Assembly: GCF_021134715.1 (NCBI RefSeq)
Contig: NC_060028.1
Location: 6,346,501-6,410,500, forward strand
Length of the DNA: 64,000 bases
Direction of reading: 5' to 3'
DNA from: Daphnia pulex
Taxonomy: Eukaryota > Arthropoda > Branchiopoda > Diplostraca > Daphniidae
A program made the position numbers and the translations under genes. Position 1 is the first letter of the stretch. Each line of letters begins with the position of its first letter. Below the pieces are notes generated by a model. It was given only the letters and a program-made list of their open reading frames with translations, was not told the origin of the DNA and made no database searches. Positions 23,640-33,517 of this stretch are shown here, in pieces.

Positions 23640-25350
23640 CGACCCCTTGCAGGCTGGATCTTGCTCTGAGTCAGTGACTGATGTTCCAGCATTCGACTCG
23701 TTCGTCCTTGTTGGTGTTTTTTACATAACAGAGAGAATTCTGGCTTCCTCAAACAAGTCCTGTTCCCTTGACCCAATTCCGATGCATGTTCTGAAAAGGG
23801 TTGTAATTGTGCTTGCTCCAGCTATTACCTCCATTGTAAATGAGTCACTAGTAAGTCAGATATTTCCCGACAGCTTCAAAACGGCGAATGTTACACCACT
23901 ATTGAAGAAACCATCTCTGTGTCCCGAACAGCTTTCTAACTACAGGCCTGTATCCAATCTGTCTTTCTTGTCTGAATTGACGGAACGTGTTGTAGCTGAT
24001 CAATTTGTCTCTCAGCTCAACATAACTTGTATGTTTCTGTGCAATCTGCTTATAGTACGTTTCATTCTTGTGAAACTTCTGTTATACGTGTAGTAAATGA
24101 CCTGCTTAAGTCTGTTGACGAAGGGATGGGCTCTCTACTGCTTTTTCTGGATTTGAGTGCTGCTTTTGACACCGTAGACCATGCAATTCTCATTCAGAGG
24201 CTCATGCAGATGGTTGTTGTGTATCGGGAAGGGCATTGGACTGGTTCAAGTCGTACTTGAGTGGCCGGGAGTCAGTCAGTGAGTGTGAATGATGTTGTGG
24301 GAATCTTCCAGTGTGGCAATGGCTGTACCTCAGGGCTCAGTTCTCGGTCTGACTCTTTTCTCTACTTATTCTGGTCCGATCTATCACATATCAGTGCGTC
24401 ATGGAATCAACTCTCAGCTCTACTCGGATGATACGGACCTTTACGCCAAGTTCAAGCTGAACCTTAAGCATTTTCACCAGAGTGAAATGTACTGTCGGCT
24501 GGCGGACTGCGTGGATGAAAAGACACCCTGGATGAAGAGAAACAAGCTCAAGATCAATGGTGACATATCTGAGCTTCTTCTGGTCTACTCAGCCAGGAAG
24601 CGCTGTCGACATACGAAGATGGTGAATTGCAGCTTGACCCCTCATGCATCTATAAAGAATCTGGGCGTCATCATTGATGTGCATCTATCGGATTGAGGAG
24701 CAAGTTCAGAGTCTGTGCAAGAGGGCTAATTTTCACATCTGGTCTATCGGCAAGACTCGCAGATTCCTTGATGACGCTGCAGCTGAGAAGCTGATGCACG
24801 CCTTTGTTTTCTCTACAATCGACAGTTGCAATTCCCTTCTGTACAGGCTTCCTGACAAGCTCCTGAACAAACTTCAACTTTTCAGAACAAGGCGGCGAGA
24901 ATGGTGAAGAGGGTAAAGAAATCTGAACACATCACCCCACATCTGATTGCCTTGCACTGGCTTCCGATAAAGAGCCGAATAGAATTCAAGATTCTTGTTT
25001 TGACATTCCGGTGCCTCCACGGATCAGCCCCAGCCTATCTATCTGAACTCATCACACCATATCGTCCATCATCTTAATAAAGATCTGCCGCATCATCTTA
25101 TCTGCTATTTGTCCCACGATTTTGCCTCGATACATATGGCGCTCGCTCCTTCAGCCATGCATCTCCAACGCTCTGGAATAAGCTACCGAAGGTATTACGG
25201 GCAACCAACACCTTGTCATTGTTTAAGTCCTAACTCAAGACGCATCTTTTTAAAATCGCATACAATATGTTATTACAGATCCCTTCAGCTCAATGTAGCG
25301 CTTTGAACATTTTATGAAAAGCGCTTTATAAATTCTTGAAAATTTAAATG
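23640..25350 (+). mobile_element. L2/CR1-like non-LTR retrotransposon, 5'-truncated
   Basis: Begins inside the RT region: SSNKSCSLDPIPMHVLK, NYRPVSNLSFLSELTERVVA, LDLSAAFDTVDHAIL near 24150, VAMAVPQGSVLGLTLFS near 24330, QLYSDDTDLY near 24420 (the YxDD active site), IKNLGVIIDV, and LMHAFVFSTIDSCNSLLY near 24800. The 3' region has HITPHLIALHWLPIKSRIEFK. It ends in GCGCTTTATAAATTCTTGAAA and an AAATGTAAATGTAA tail, as in L2-type elements. Several frameshifts make it inactive. It abuts the P450 pseudogene. Confidence 0.85.
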
Positions 25351-25670
25351 TAAATGTAATAGTTTTATTTCAGATCGCTCCGCTGTCCTTAGTAGTCATT
25401 CTTCCACAATAACCCAAACCGTTACGTTGGGCTTCCCACAAAATGGGGACACATCGCCCCATTTATGGAACATCTTCGTAAAAGATTTGCTCCGAGTTAC
25501 GTTCCCTTTTCCAATATCAATCAGGCTATGCGGACGACCTTATCGTAGTGGCTCAGCATAATGATCCGAAGATTTCTCACTACAAGCACAGTTGTATCCA
25601 TAAAACTTTTCAAACTCGTCCACCGAGTAAGAGCTGGACGTTCTTGCGAAGCTACTTTTTTTGTTTTTGG
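25351..25670 (+). mobile_element. Second non-LTR reverse transcriptase fragment
   Basis: Frame pieces read TLGFPQNGDTSPHLWNIFVK (compare GxPQGGxLSPLLWNIF), then YADDLIVVAQHNDPK, an RT active-site YADD. It continues as a Cys/Arg-containing tail to about 25670. The L2-like tail sits directly before it. The first ~200 bases recur at 49826-50010. Confidence 0.65.
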
Positions 25671-25745
25671 ACATCCCAATGTCCTCTCCGCTGGACGTTC
25701 ATACGCGACGTTTGAACGCTCATTCTTTTAGATACAAATTTTTTT

Positions 25746-25815
25746 ATTCTGCCAGGAATCGAACCCCTGTTTCTTCTCAATCTAGTTATCCGCTCTAACG
25801 ACTGACCAATATGAC
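25746..25815 (-). repeat. tRNA-like (SINE head) remnant
   Basis: The minus strand reads TTGGTCAGTCGTTAGAGCG (A-box-like) and GGGGTTCGATTCCTGGC (B-box and T-arm-like) with tRNA-like spacing. The anticodon arm does not pair well, so it is a tRNA-derived repeat rather than a gene. Confidence 0.5.
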
Positions 25816-26185
25816 CAATAGCTATTAAAATATATACTCCATTTGATGCGTAGCTTAAAACTTCATCTTTTCTTTCCGAAGAGGAATCTATTGAAAAATT
25901 TATTCTCAGGTGCCAACATTTTTCCTTTCATCGTGAGCCTCTAATCCGTAGCGTCCTTCATCTAAAGATAACTTGGCCCCCTCAACTTCACGTCTACATC
26001 CAATCAAAACAACTTTTCCTTGCCCCTAAACGTTTCCACGTTAAAAACACAGCACCTCAAAAAACCACTGACAAATGCACTAATTTCAATCCCAATCCAC
26101 ACAATCAACTATTTACTTCCCACATTTTCGCCATCTCAACATATGTATCCTAACTAATTTTTTGTTTGTTTTTGTTTTCACGTGA

Positions 26186-26622
26186 AGAGGATCCAGCAGC
26201 AAAGTCATCAACTATATGTGTTGAGAGTATCGGGGGAAGATTGTTCAGAAGCCAGTCCTAAAAAAAGAAAGAAAACTCTAAACTGCAGTTGACATCTATG
26301 GCTATACTTTTTAGAGGAGAAAATTCTTTAAACTTCAGACATTAATATTTTATGGTTTCTGTTGGTTTGCCAACACTTGCTGCCGATCTGATTTTACCTG
26401 ATCTAACCTTGATCCATGTTAGAGTACAAAGAATCATGTCTTGACAACGCCTTTTCTTGTCAATTTTCTAGGCAAGTTGACACTTTACTTGAGGAATAGA
26501 CTGAAGGAGATGAAGATCATTGTAAACTATTTTCCTGACACAATAAATTATGTTTTTTTGTAAAAGATGACTTTGAATTATTTCGTGAATCGTGTATGGG
26601 ATTTTTTGGCGTAAGAGGTTTA
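26186..26622 (-). pseudogene. Duplicated fragment of the GKAP/mars gene
   Basis: This stretch is a diverged copy of 35750-36190. It keeps exon 1 coding sequence (KIVYNDLHLLQSIPQVKC here, KIVYNDLHLLQSISQVKC in the gene), a remnant of the first coding intron, and the start of exon 2 (CAGCAGCAAAGTCATCAACTA, GCCAGTCCTAAAAAA). Because intron sequence is retained, it arose by DNA duplication rather than retrocopying. Frameshifts and stops are present. It lies directly upstream of mini-Dicer copy B, and a smaller piece precedes copy F at 50156-50215. Confidence 0.8.
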
Positions 26623-26739
26623 GATTCTTTCCCTGTATAAAAATGTAAGAAAATTCTATTAAAAAAAATAAAATAAAACAACGAAATGATCTCAGACTCA
26701 ATGCTGTACTACCTAAAACTACGCTCTAATTAATTTGAA

Positions 26740-27153
26740 CGTACTTCTAGTCGTAGTATTCGTAGTAGTATTCCTGCGGTTTTTCTTCAAATATTATATT
26801 CAAAACATTTTGCTCTATCAACATTTTTACGTCAAAAAGTGTCTAAGAGAACCAAGGTAACATTTTAATCCTTGTTTTGGCGCTGACATCGCATTGTATT
26901 CGCGCGGTTTCTTTTCAAAAAGTATATTCAAAACTTATTGCTTTGTCAATATTTTTACATCAAAAAGTGTGTAAGAGATTCAAGTTACTGTTTGAATCCC
27001 AATTTTGGTGTTTTTTTTGCCTAGTGGGGTTAAATAACCAACCCATCTTGGGACACCTGTTGTGGGTTTATTGCTGATATTTCTTATCAGAACTCCCAGT
27101 TTTTTTTTAATGAATAGCCATTGTAAAATACATTAACTTAATTATTTCTAGAA
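26740..27153 (+). repeat. Mini-Dicer 5' flank unit (copy B)
   Basis: The same ~410-base flank precedes copies B, D (28980-29394) and F (50330-50736). It contains two diverged halves with TATTCAAAAC-TT-GCT-T-TCAA and TCAAAAAGTGT-TAAGAGA, and ends with an acceptor-like TTATTTCTAG just before the start codon. It may be a promoter or 5' UTR plus intron. No TATA box was assigned. Confidence 0.5.
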
Positions 27154-28207
27154 ATGAAACGCAAGTTAGAAACCAAAGAGATGGGTATGAGCCCCCTACC
27201 TAAGAAGAAGATATGTTTGGACCGGAAAGCCATGATAGAATTTTTGTTCAACGGGCTTGAAGAAGTAGAAAAAACAATTGCTGGGTATGTCTTCAGAGAT
27301 AAACTGCTGCTTATCCAAGCCGTGACAGACACTTCATTCAAGAACAATTGCCTGACTGAGTCCTACAATGAACAGGAGTGGATAGGTGACCGAGTATTGG
27401 GTAAGCTAATTTCTAATTTCTTTTAATATTCTAACTATTTATTTTTAGGATTTGAAATGGCTAAATTTGTTAGCAATTGCAAAGACACGGTGGACGCAAA
27501 GTTGGCCTTTTTTCCACTCTAACGAGCAATGAATTTTGGGCCGTTCTGACTGTTAGACATGGCATCCACAATCACATCAAGCTATCTGATAGCAATTTGA
27601 AGACTAAAATTGATGCATTTTCTAAGCAAAAGATCCGTAATGGACACCAGCACATGCATGAGGTAAGAGATTCTTATATATAAAAAAGAATCTTTGTATC
27701 AAGACAACTTTTTGTTGTTTTGATAGTATTTTAAGATTGTGGAGTCGGTGGACGACCCAGACCTGCCGCAACATTCATTGAACCCCCTAAGGAATTGGCT
27801 GACGTCTGGGAAGCCCTTGTTGGAGCTATATTCGAAGACTCGGGTTATTCTAACGACATTACGTGGGCGGTTATCGCCCCACTTCTTGCCCCCGGTAGAT
27901 TTGAATTAATTTATAAATGTATCAATTATCTTATCTATATTAAAATCTATCAATTAACTCAAAATTTTAAATTTCCGATGGAAAGATCAGTTACTGGCCT
28001 AAGAACCCTTTCCAGACGATTCATTGTAAATATAGAAAAGCTTTGCAATTTGCGTAATATAATTTGACATATTACTAATTTTTTTTATAATGTTTTTTTT
28101 TTTATAATAGAGAAACAAAGATCATGGGTTTGACCTGTGTTACGCTAAAAATTGATGCAATCCCTATCAGTAGAGGTTTGGCAAAAAACGTCAAAGTTGC
28201 CAAAAGT
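27154..28207 (+). pseudogene. Mini-Dicer copy B
   Basis: Exon 1 (27154-27400) starts MKRKLETKEMGMSPLPKK and includes NEQEWIGDRVLG. Exon 2 (27449-27662) has lost one base near GCCTTTTTTCCACTC, so the frame breaks. Exon 3 (27727-27894) has lost four bases after GACCTGCCG but still encodes Trp in the DVWEAL motif. The intron 3 acceptor is CCG instead of CAG at about 27975-27977 (copy E keeps CAG). Exon 4 follows, then exon 5 from 28111 with MGLTCVTLKIDAIPISRG and KNVKVAKSA. Exon 5 is cut off at about 28207, where it runs into exon 1 of copy C. Not functional. Confidence 0.8.
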
Positions 28208-28880
28208 GCAGAAGAAGATATGTTTGGACCGGAAAGCCATGATAGAATTTTTGTTCAACTGGCTTGAAGAAGTAGAGAAAAATATTGCTGGGTATGTCTT
28301 CAGAGATAAACTGCTGCTTATTCAAGCCATGACACACACTTCATTCAAGAACAATTGCCGAACTGAGTCCTACAATGAACAGGAGGTTATAGGTGACCGA
28401 GTATTGGGTAAGCTAATTTCTTATTTCTTATAATATTATAATATTCTAACAATTTATTTTTAGGATTTGAAATGGCTAAAATTGTTAGTCGCAATTGCAA
28501 AGGCACGGTGGACGCAAAGTCGGCCACTTATTTTTTCACTCTGACGAGCAATGAATTTTGGGCCGTTCTGACTGTTAGACATGGCATCCACAATCACATC
28601 AAGCTATCTGACAGCAATTTGAAGACTAAAATCGATGCATTTGCTGAGCAACAGATCCGTAATCCGCACATGCATGAGGTAAGAGATTCTTATATATAAA
28701 AAACAATCTTTGTATCAAAACAACTTTTTGTTGTTTGATAGTGTTTTGAGATTGTGGAGTCGGTGGACGACCCAGAACTGCCTTTCGCCACCTTCACTGA
28801 GACCCTAAGGAATTGGCTGACGTCTAGGAAGCCCTTGCCGGGGCTATATTCCAAGACTCGGGGTTTTCTAATGACATAAA
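28208..28880 (+). pseudogene. Mini-Dicer copy C (truncated at both ends)
   Basis: Begins within exon 1 (KKICLDRKAMIEFLFN), joined directly to exon 5 of copy B at GTGCAGAAGAAGATATG, and has no start codon of its own. Its RNase III signature reads NEQEVIGDRVLG. Exon 2 is open (SNEFWAVLTVRHGIHNHIKL). Exon 3 has a one-base deletion (GAGACCCTAAGG) and carries the TAG that copies D and F share at the Trp of DVWEAL. It stops at TTCTAATGACATA and runs into an A-rich stretch and then the flank of copy D. Clearly dead. Confidence 0.8.
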
Positions 28881-29394
28881 AATAAAACAAAAAAAAATAA
28901 AAAAATAAAACAAAAATAAAACAACTAAATGATCTCAGACTCAATGCTGTACTACCGAAATCTACGCTCTAATGAATTTGAACGTACTTCTAGTCGTAGT
29001 ATTCGTAGTAGTATTCGCGCGGTTTTTCTTCAAATATAATATTCAAAACATTTCGCTTTATCGACATTTTTCGGTCAGAAAGTGTGTAAGAGAACCAAGG
29101 TAACATTTTAATCCTAGTTTTGGCGCTGACATCGCATTGTATTCGCGCGGTTTCTTTTCAAATAGTATATTCAAAACTTATTGCTTTGTCAAAATTTTTA
29201 CATCAAAAAGTGTGTAAGAGATTCAAGGTACTGTTTGAATCCTAATTTTGGTATTTTTTTTTTTTGCCAAGTGGGGTTAAAGAACCAACCCATCTTGGGA
29301 CACCTGTTATTAATTGCTGATATTTCTTATCAGAACTCCCAGTTTTTTTAAATGAATAGCCATTCTAAAATAATTAACTTAATTATTTCTAGTA

Positions 29395-30431
29395 ATGAAA
29401 CGTAAGTTAGAGACCAAAGAGATGGGTGTGAGCCCCCTGCCCAAGAAGAGGATATGTTTGGACGGGAAAGCCATGGTTGAATTTTTGATCAACGGGCTTG
29501 AAGAAGTGGAAAAAACTATTGGCTATATCTTCAAAAATAAGTTGCTGCTTATTCAAGCAATGACCCACTCATCTTACAAGAACAATTGCCTCACCGAGTC
29601 CTACAATGAACAGGAGTGGATAGGTGACCGAGTATTGGGTAAGCTAATTTCTTATTTCTTATAAAATTCTATTATTCTAATATTCTAACTGTTTATTTTT
29701 AGGTTTTGAAATGGCAAAATTTGTCAGTCTGAACTGTCAAGACACGGTGGACGCAAAGTCGGCCACTTTTGCAACTCTGACGAGTAACGAATTTTGGGCA
29801 GTTCTCACCGTTAGGCATGGCATACATAAACACATCAAGCTATGTGATAACAACCTAACAGCTAAAATCGATGCCTTTGCCGAACAACAGACCCGTAATG
29901 GACACCAACACATGCATGAGGTAAGAGATTCTTACATATAACAAAACAATCTTTGTATCAAAACAACTTTTTGTTGTTTTGATAGTTTTTTGAGATAGTG
30001 GAGTCGGTGGACGACCCAGAATTGCCTTTCGCCACCTTCACTGAGCCCCCTAAGGAATTGGCTGACGTCTAGGAAGCCCTTGCCGGGGCTATATTCCAAG
30101 ACTCGGGGTTTTCTAATGACATAACGTGGGCGGTTATCGCCCCACTTCTTGCCCCCGGAGGAACAATCAGTTACTGGCCTAAGAACCCTGTCCAGACCAT
30201 TCATCGAAAATTTGGAAAAGCTATGGAGTTCGTGTAAGAAGTAGACATATTACTAATTTTTTTTTATGCTAATGTTTTTTTTTTTTAAATAATAGAGAGA
30301 CAAAGATCATGGGTTTGACCTGTGTCACGCTCAATGTTGATTCCATTCTCATCAGTCGAGGTTTGGGGAAAAACGTGAAAGTCGCAAAAAGTGCCGCAGC
30401 CAAGTACGCGTTGCGTATACTAGATTGCTAA
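29395..30431 (+). pseudogene. Mini-Dicer copy D, intact except one in-frame TAG
   Basis: Four exons join in frame: 29395-29638, 29703-29920, 29986-30233, 30296-30431, 282 codons including the end stop. Residues 1-35 are basic (MKRKLETKEMGVSPLPKKR), possibly nuclear-targeting. RNase III signature one is NEQEWIGDRVLG (E and D kept). TSNEFWAVLTVRHGIHKHIK follows. Signature two reads LADV-stop-EALAGAIFQDSG: codon 183 (30070-30072) is TAG where copies A and B have TGG (Trp), between the catalytic Asp and Glu. The C-terminal dsRBD keeps GLGKNVKVAKSAAAKYALR. The helicase, PAZ and RNase IIIa parts of full Dicer are absent. The intron splitting exons 3 and 4 in copies A, B and E is missing. Read-through or editing is possible but unproven. 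Confidence 0.75.
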
Positions 30432-30790
30432 GTGTCCACATTTCTTTTCCAACCATTTAATTTGTTTTGCTCCTTACTGTCTTAAAAATGAAATTTACTT
30501 CTAACCTGAAACGTGAAAGTCGCAAAGAGTGCTGCAGTCTAATACGCATTGCGTATACTAGATTGCCAATTGTCCACATTTCTTTTCCAAACATTTGATT
30601 TTTTTTTGCTCCTTACTGTCTTAAAAATAAAATTTACTTCTAACCTGAAACGTGAAAGTCGCAAAGAGTGCTGCAGTCTAATACGCATTGCGTATACTAG
30701 ATTGCCAATTGTCCACATTTCTTTTCCAAACATTTGATTTTGTTTGCTCCTTACTGTCTTAAAAATGAAATTTACTGCTTACAAACGAAT
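30376..30790 (+). repeat. Tandem repeat of the mini-Dicer 3' end (three units)
   Basis: The exon 5 tail plus 3' flank is repeated: AACGTGAAAGTCGCAAA-AGTGC-GCAG, GCGTATACTAGATTGC, TGTCCACATTTCTTTTCCAA, CTCCTTACTGTCTTAAAAAT. Units start near 30376, 30508 and 30647 and are about 132-140 bases each. Copy F has two units (from about 51715 and 51850). The later units have lost the reading frame. Confidence 0.8.
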
Positions 30791-30924
30791 TGCGTGTGCT
30801 TGCTTTTCAAGGCCTTTTCAAATCGGGCCGAACCAATCACATGCGAGAAAGGGTGGGCTAAAATTGCGCTGGGGTAGTGGGAGCACGTCTCTAATTTGGG
30901 AAAATTCTAAAAACTCGGCGGTTA

Positions 30925-31345
30925 TAGCCGGATATAGCCCTTGCCGGAGCTATATTCGAAGACTCGGGTTATTCTAACGACATTACGTGGGCGGTTATCG
31001 CCCCACTTCTTGCCCCCGGTAGATTTGAATTAATTTATAAATGTTCAATTAACTCAAAATTTTAAATTTCAGATGGAAAGATCAGTTACTGGCCTAAGAA
31101 CCCTGTCCAGACGATTCATCGTAAATATGGAAAAGCTTTGCAATTTGCGTAATATAATTTGACATATTACTAAAAAAAATTTATAATGTTTTTTTTTTAT
31201 AATAGAGAAACAAAGATCATGGGTTTGACCCGTGTTACGCTTAAAATTGATGCAATCCCTATCAGTAGAGGTTTGGCAAAAAACGTCAGTTGCCAAAAGT
31301 GCAGCAGCAAAATACGCGTTGAGTATACTAGATTGTTAATTGTCT
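30925..31345 (+). pseudogene. Mini-Dicer copy E (3' fragment)
   Basis: Begins within exon 3 (CTTGCCGGAGCTATATTCGA), keeps the intron after CTTGCCCCCG with a proper TTTCAG acceptor at 31069-31072, then exon 4 (GKISYWPKNPVQTIHRKYG) and exon 5. In exon 5 AACGTCAGTTGCC has lost two bases against copy B, so the dsRBD end is shifted. It has no exon 1 or 2. It resembles copies A and B in intron content rather than D and F. Confidence 0.75.
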
Positions 31346-32162
31346 AGCATTTCCTGTTTAAGCATTTGATTTTTTTAATTTTTATTCTCCTTATCGTTCT
31401 TAAATATGAAATTTAAGTCTTACAAATAAATTGCGTGTGCTTGCTTTGCAACTGGTTAAAATTGGCGATGTTCCAGTCTGCAGAACCATCGAAAAAAGTC
31501 CGAGTGACAAGACTACCCAAAACCTAGAAGTGCAAATTTATACTCGATACATGGTTGTCAAATAGGGTTATATTGGGTGATAAACTGAGCAGAACCAGAG
31601 TCATCTAGCCTATGGTCGCTGCAGTCAACGTTAAATTCCAATAGCCCTCGACGACCATTTGCAACATCTATCTAAAATAGGGGTTTAATTAGGAGTAAAA
31701 ATAGGGGTTTTCATATTTGGGGGTCCCCATATTTCCCATATGGGGATTTGACGGGAAGCTACTTTTTACTAGCGACTTTTGTATGGAGGCATAGGGAGGT
31801 CTCAACGAATGCCACGCCATCTAGGCTGTTGCGGCATACGGAAATACATTGAGACCCCCCTTTAGTAAAATGAGCGGAGCCCCCTCTTATGGGAAATTTA
31901 ACAGGGAGACTGGAAATATTGAATTTTTTTTAATGGTTTAGTATCAAAGTTATAATAAAGTTCATGAAGAAAATCTCATGATGCAATTTGTTTCTGGTTA
32001 AAACCGGTTCTTAATGACTCCACTACGTGGTATTCATGGATAGTTGGTGTAATCATTTTACGAGTTACGACTACTAGATGGCAACCCGTGTAAGCACTGT
32101 CTCAACTTAGTAGTCTATGGCTCTATGCTTCAGTATAAAAACATAGCATTAAGAAAACGGAA
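31346..32162. promoter_or_regulatory. Intergenic region upstream of IGBP1
   Basis: No coding exon. 31675-31760 has AATAGGGGTTT repeats and ATATTTGGGGG-TCCCCATAT foldback-like sequence. 31967-32125 is the repeat shared with 9041-9215. The IGBP1 promoter must lie in or beside this, but no core element was identified. Confidence 0.4.
31967..32125. repeat. Repeat shared with 9041-9215
   Basis: Ends about 40 bases before the IGBP1 start codon. Shared blocks include GTTAAAACCGGTTC and TTACGAGTTACGACTACTAG. It may be a mobile repeat acting as the proximal promoter. Confidence 0.6.
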
Positions 32163-33359
32163 ATGTCGGCCGATTTAGAAGATGGATCTGAAACGGTGTC
32201 AGGGTTGTTTGACAAAGGATTGAAGATATATCATGGATTGTGTGATACCATGGATCCTTCCAACAGTCCTGAATATCAGGTATGTAGTCAGTATTCTATT
32301 CAAAGAATTTCTTGGTTTATTGTGTTTTTCAAACTATTTTTTTGAATGATTTATAGGCTAAAGTTAGAAGTTGCATTCAAATACTGGAGGATGCAACCAG
32401 ACTTGTCAGCTCCCTTGGACTCTTTAGTACAAATGAAAGTGTTGATGAAGTTGCAACCAATGATTTGAAATTTTTCCTCTTGCCAGTGCTTCTTGGGGAT
32501 TTGAGTCTGAAACTCAATTCAGATGACCGATTAAATATTCTTAATGTTGCAGAAGTTTATTTTCAAGATTTTCTTCAGCGATGCAAGGATTATTCAGTTG
32601 GAGGATTGGATATCCCTGACAGAGATCAACTTGTGAAATGTGAGGAACCACCAAGACATCCTGGTCCTATGGGGTTTGAAGAAATGGCAAGACAAAGAGA
32701 GGAGAAAATCAGGAAATTCAGAGAAGCCAAGGACTTGGAATCGAAACTCATTGAACTCAAGAATGCTCTTGAAAACCCTAGTTCAGATGAATCAATTGCA
32801 CGTGAATACTACATATTATTGATGAAGAAATTTGTTTTCTCAACTATTGAAGAACTTAAATCCATAACTCAAGAAAAACCTATAGTTGAACACCTCATCA
32901 AAATTAAAAGAGGCGGTTGTGATGCCAAAAAATTACCACCATATGTGGGCAAACCATTGAAACCTATCATTATTACAAGGGATGCCGTCCAAAAGGCAGT
33001 TTACGGATTAGGATATCCTAGTATTCCCGCTATGACGGTAGAAGAGCTTGTTGATCAAAGAATGAAGGATGGATGGTACGTGTATTTAAAGCAACTAAAT
33101 TAATTTATCAGTTCTAAAATCAATTTAATAAATGGGATTTAGGTATGGAAAATTAGGTGAAACCTCTGGCAATTCTCGTTCTCTGCTTGATGAAGCAAAA
33201 AATACAGAAATGGCCGCTTTGAAAGCGGAACAAGAAGCAACAGATTTAGAGAGAAAGGCTGAACTAGACCAAGAAGAACAACTTATCCGAGCTCGCCAAT
33301 ATGATGATTGGAAGGATGACCACAGGAGAGGCTACGGGAATCGGCACAACATGGGCTAA
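32163..33359 (+). CDS. IGBP1: Immunoglobulin-binding protein 1 / TAP42 (alpha4)
   Basis: Three exons, 32163-32279, 32357-33075 and 33143-33359, join in frame to 350 residues, close to the ~340 of vertebrate IGBP1. Alpha4/TAP42 binds and stabilises free catalytic subunits of PP2A, PP4 and PP6, downstream of TOR in yeast. The N-terminal two thirds is helical (EDATRLVSSLGLFSTNESVD, TNDLKFFLLPVLLGDLSLKL). The middle has MARQREEKIRKFREAKDLE and a PP2A-binding type basic-acidic helix region. The C-terminus has GLGYPSIPAMTVEEL and the family end DDWKDDHRRGYGNRHNMG. Both introns are GT-AG and under 80 bases. The first ATG has no competing upstream ATG in frame. It converges on the mars homologue, 158 bases away. 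Confidence 0.95.
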
Positions 33360-33517
33360 TGTTATGGATTAAACATTGAATGTAATTCCAAAAAGAAACC
33401 CGTCAAATATAAATTTGCTTGTATAACCAACATTTGTATTCTTTCGTGTAAGATATTGCATACCTCTCAAAATATAATTCTTTTTAGATTACAAGAACAA
33501 ATAGGAAATCAAAATCT

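Noticed and set aside
30539..30737. Overlapping open frames on both strands at 30.5-30.7 kb
   Set aside because: They fall in the tandem repeat of the mini-Dicer 3' end and have no independent start or splice support.
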